Source: JASHVB01 sp049522565 (lineage in GTDB: Bacteria; Pseudomonadota; Alphaproteobacteria; Acetobacterales; Acetobacteraceae). Taken from it: 47,128 nt of DNA. Where the stretch lies: the NCBI GenBank assembly GCA_049522565.1, contig JBEKNT010000006.1:1-47128 (forward strand), given 5' to 3'. The stretch's first letter is position 1. Every line of letters begins with the position of its first letter. The translations under genes and the position numbers were made by a program. The notes below the pieces were generated by a model. That model did no database searches. It was given only the letters and a program-made list of their open reading frames with translations, and was not told the origin of the DNA. Of this stretch, positions 45,270-47,128 are shown one piece after another.

Positions 45270-46103
45270 TCACAGGTGGCGCAAGGCCATCAGGATGCTG
45301 GTGGCGAAGTCGCGCTTCGTCAGCTTCACCGGCCGCGCCAGCGGGTCCTGCCGCCCCAGCCGGCTGGCGAGCCGCTTGGCCAGACCGACGATCACCGCGG
45401 TTTCCAGCCGCAGCCGCCGATCGCGGGTGCGCGGCGGCAGGTCGGAGGCAAAGGTGGTCATGCGGTCCACCCGGTGCAGCAACGAGTCGAACACCTTGCG
45501 CAGCGCCGGCGTGGTGGCCGGCTTGCGCAGGTCGGCGACGCTCGAGCCGAACTCGGCCAGCAGCTCCTCCGGCAGGTAGCAGCGATCGAGGGTCTTCAGG
45601 TCCGTGGCGCAGTCCTGCAAATGGTTCAGCACCTGCAACGCGGAGCACAGCGCGTCGGACGGCGCGTGCGTGGTGTGTTTCTCGCGATGCAGGTCGAGCA
45701 CGTAGCGCCCGACCGGCGCGGCGGAATAGCGGCAATACTCATACAGCTCGGACAGGGTGGCGTAGCGCTGCTTGGTCGCGTCGAGGCGGAAGGCGATCAG
45801 CAATTCGGTCGCGTGGATCGGCTTGACCCTGGTCTTGGCCAGGCTTTGGCGCAGCGCGAGCGCACTGGGCGAGCCTTCCTCGCTGCGGCCGAGCAGAACC
45901 GCTTCCATGACGTCGAGCCGGGCGAGCTTTTCCGCCGGTGTCAGGGTCGGCGAATCGGCGATGTCGTCGGCGTTGCGGGCGAAGGCGTAGAAGGCATGCA
46001 CATGCGGGCGCAGGTTGGGACGGATCAGCCGCGAGCCGACCGGGAAGTTCTCGTCCCCCCGGTCTTTACCGGACCAGGTTTCGATATTGGCGATGTGGTT
46101 CAC
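45270..46103 (-). CDS. hpnC: Hydroxysqualene synthase HpnC
   Basis: The 277-aa squalene/phytoene synthase family enzyme converts presqualene diphosphate to hydroxysqualene. It shows ENFPVGSRLIRPNLRPHVHA, then the first Asp motif AFARNADDIADSP (near 40-52) and the second motif LQVLNHLQDCATDLK (near 155-170). The start GTG 46103 overlaps the hpnB stop (GTGA) and GGAGG lies 5 nt before it. HpnE would be needed to reduce hydroxysqualene to squalene and is outside the window or elsewhere. Confidence 0.94.
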   Translation of the reverse strand: MNHIANIETWSGKDRGDENFPVGSRLIRPNLRPHVHAFYAFARNADDIADSPTLTPAEKLARLDVMEAVLLGRSEEGSPSALALRQSLAKTRVKPIHATELLIAFRLDATKQRYATLSELYEYCRYSAAPVGRYVLDLHREKHTTHAPSDALCSALQVLNHLQDCATDLKTLDRCYLPEELLAEFGSSVADLRKPATTPALRKVFDSLLHRVDRMTTFASDLPPRTRDRRLRLETAVIVGLAKRLASRLGRQDPLARPVKLTKRDFATSILMALRHL

Positions 46104-47128
46104 CCGGCCTCCGTTTGGCCTGCCGCCTGGTAGGCGCGCCCCTTCCAGGTAACGCCACTACCCCGGTAATGGTTTACCGCCGAGCCCAGAGTCGCCGTCA
46201 TGTAGAACGCCGCCACCAGGGGCAGGAACGGTGCCCAAAGCAGGGCGCGGTGGTAGCGGCGCAGGGTGGGCAGGTAGCTGGCCGCCAGCATCGCCCAGGC
46301 GGCGAGGCCGAGCCAGCGCGTCGTCCCATGGGCGAACAGCGCAGCGGCCGGCGGCAGCAGCCAGACCAGCGCCATGCCGAGCATGGTGCCCAGCAGCAAC
46401 AACGGGGAAAAGCCAAGCTGGACATAGGCGGTGCGCGCCACCATCCGCCAGATGTCGGCGAAGCCCGGATAGGGCCGCACAGAGCATGCCAGGGTGCTGT
46501 GGCCGAGCCAGATGCGGCCACCGCGTTTCACTGCTGCCGCCAGCGCCACATCGTCGATCAGTTTGCCTCGCACCGCCTCAATCCCACCGATCCGCGCCAG
46601 GGCGTGACGACACAGAAGGATCGTGCCGCCCGCTGCGGCCGCGGTGGCGCGCTGCGAATCGTTGACCCAGTAAAATGGATAGAGCAACTGGAAGAAGAAC
46701 ACAAAAGCCGGGACCAGCGCGCGTTCCGCCAGGCTGCGGCAGCGCAGCGTCACCATTTCCGAGACCAGGTCGCAGCCGGTTTCCCGCTGCCGGGCGACCA
46801 GGGCGGCGAGGTGGCCCGGCCGATGCACGATATCGGCGTCGGTGAGCAAGACGAGGTCGGCATCGGCGGCCTCCGCGAGGCCCTGGGCGACGGCCCACAG
46901 CTTGCCGCTCCAGCCAGGGGGGCGAGGCGCGCCGGTCAGCACGGTCAGGCGCGGTAGCCCCGCCTGGGCCGCGGCCAGCGAGCGGGCGATCGTGCCGGTG
47001 CCGTCGGCGCTGCCGTCGTCCACCACGATGATGCGGAATGGGCCGGCATAGTCCTGCGCGATAAGCGAGCGAAGGGTGGTGGCAATGACCGGGGCCTCGT
47101 CGCGCGCGGGGATCACGATCGCAACGGG
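46100..47128 (-). CDS. hpnB: Hopanoid-associated glycosyltransferase HpnB (5' end cut by window)
   Basis: The frame runs in from the right edge (codons PVAIVIPARDE at 47128) to a stop at 46100, 342 codons, so perhaps 40-50 N-terminal residues are missing. It is a GT2-type glycosyltransferase: FRIIVVDDGSADGT, LVLLTDADIVHRPGH with the DxD motif, and KLIDDVALAAAVKRGG with the catalytic Asp. Three or four membrane helices follow (about 240-330). HpnB genes lead many hpn operons; its substrate in hopanoid modification is not settled. GTGA overlap with hpnC shows they are one operon. Confidence 0.9.
   Translation of the reverse strand, partial: PVAIVIPARDEAPVIATTLRSLIAQDYAGPFRIIVVDDGSADGTGTIARSLAAAQAGLPRLTVLTGAPRPPGWSGKLWAVAQGLAEAADADLVLLTDADIVHRPGHLAALVARQRETGCDLVSEMVTLRCRSLAERALVPAFVFFFQLLYPFYWVNDSQRATAAAAGGTILLCRHALARIGGIEAVRGKLIDDVALAAAVKRGGRIWLGHSTLACSVRPYPGFADIWRMVARTAYVQLGFSPLLLLGTMLGMALVWLLPPAAALFAHGTTRWLGLAAWAMLAASYLPTLRRYHRALLWAPFLPLVAAFYMTATLGSAVNHYRGSGVTWKGRAYQAAGQTEAG

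Overview
The window is very GC-rich DNA with strong G/C preference at third codon positions. Gene content points to a Rhodospirillales/Acetobacteraceae-like alphaproteobacterium: hopanoid squalene genes hpnB-hpnC-hpnD, a cyanide-insensitive-type bd oxidase, gluQ, recF-gyrB, a bacterial HNH protein family common in alphaproteobacteria, and RTX and SGNH surface proteins. This placement is inferred from gene content; no rRNA or long marker comparison was possible.

Layout. 1-9.7 kb: a cut-off His-rich ORF, a tRNA with anticodon CAT, an alpha/beta hydrolase with a Cys nucleophile, a 36-codon ORF coupled by ATGA to a large SGNH/sialate-esterase-like protein, a glycosyltransferase, a secreted His/Trp-rich peptide, a Kelch protein, an orphan DUF4123 (T6SS adaptor) gene with its upstream partner, gluQ and a carboxylesterase. 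9.8-12.4 kb: an HNH gene, then a decayed accessory stretch with an intact MNT antitoxin, a frameshifted and truncated HEPN toxin, a GNAT toxin remnant and a 111-bp near-perfect palindrome. 12.4-17.2 kb: MarR/RND pump/adaptor operon. 17.4-25.3 kb: a frameshifted small membrane protein, a sterol desaturase-like protein with a beta-propeller protein, an O-antigen ligase-like protein, a decayed adhesin/PEP-CTERM region, a protein made of two tandem CII-like units, and a lytic transglycosylase. 25.5-29.5 kb: recF-gyrB and a small ORF. 29.5-36 kb: a frameshifted Uma2 gene, a giant transglutaminase/DUF2126 protein and an RTX-repeat protein. 36-44 kb: alkB-like, cydAB, MFS, pal, M29 aminopeptidase and an Ala/Pro/Thr-rich secreted protein. 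44.4-47.1 kb: hpnD, hpnC and hpnB, which runs off the window.

Functional units. hpnB-hpnC-hpnD form one minus-strand operon with a GTGA overlap and short gaps; HpnC and HpnD convert farnesyl diphosphate towards squalene for hopanoids. cydA-cydB overlap by ATGA. The pump operon reads adaptor, RND pump, MarR regulator. MNT and HEPN overlap as in functional toxin-antitoxin pairs, but the toxin is broken. Between genes there is a dispersed C/G-tract repeat family (five copies at four sites) and several long inverted repeats. I did not find an obviously complete new defence or biosynthetic system. The best leads are the toxin-antitoxin graveyard beside the palindrome, the duplicated CII-like protein, and the coupled micro-ORF/SGNH pair.
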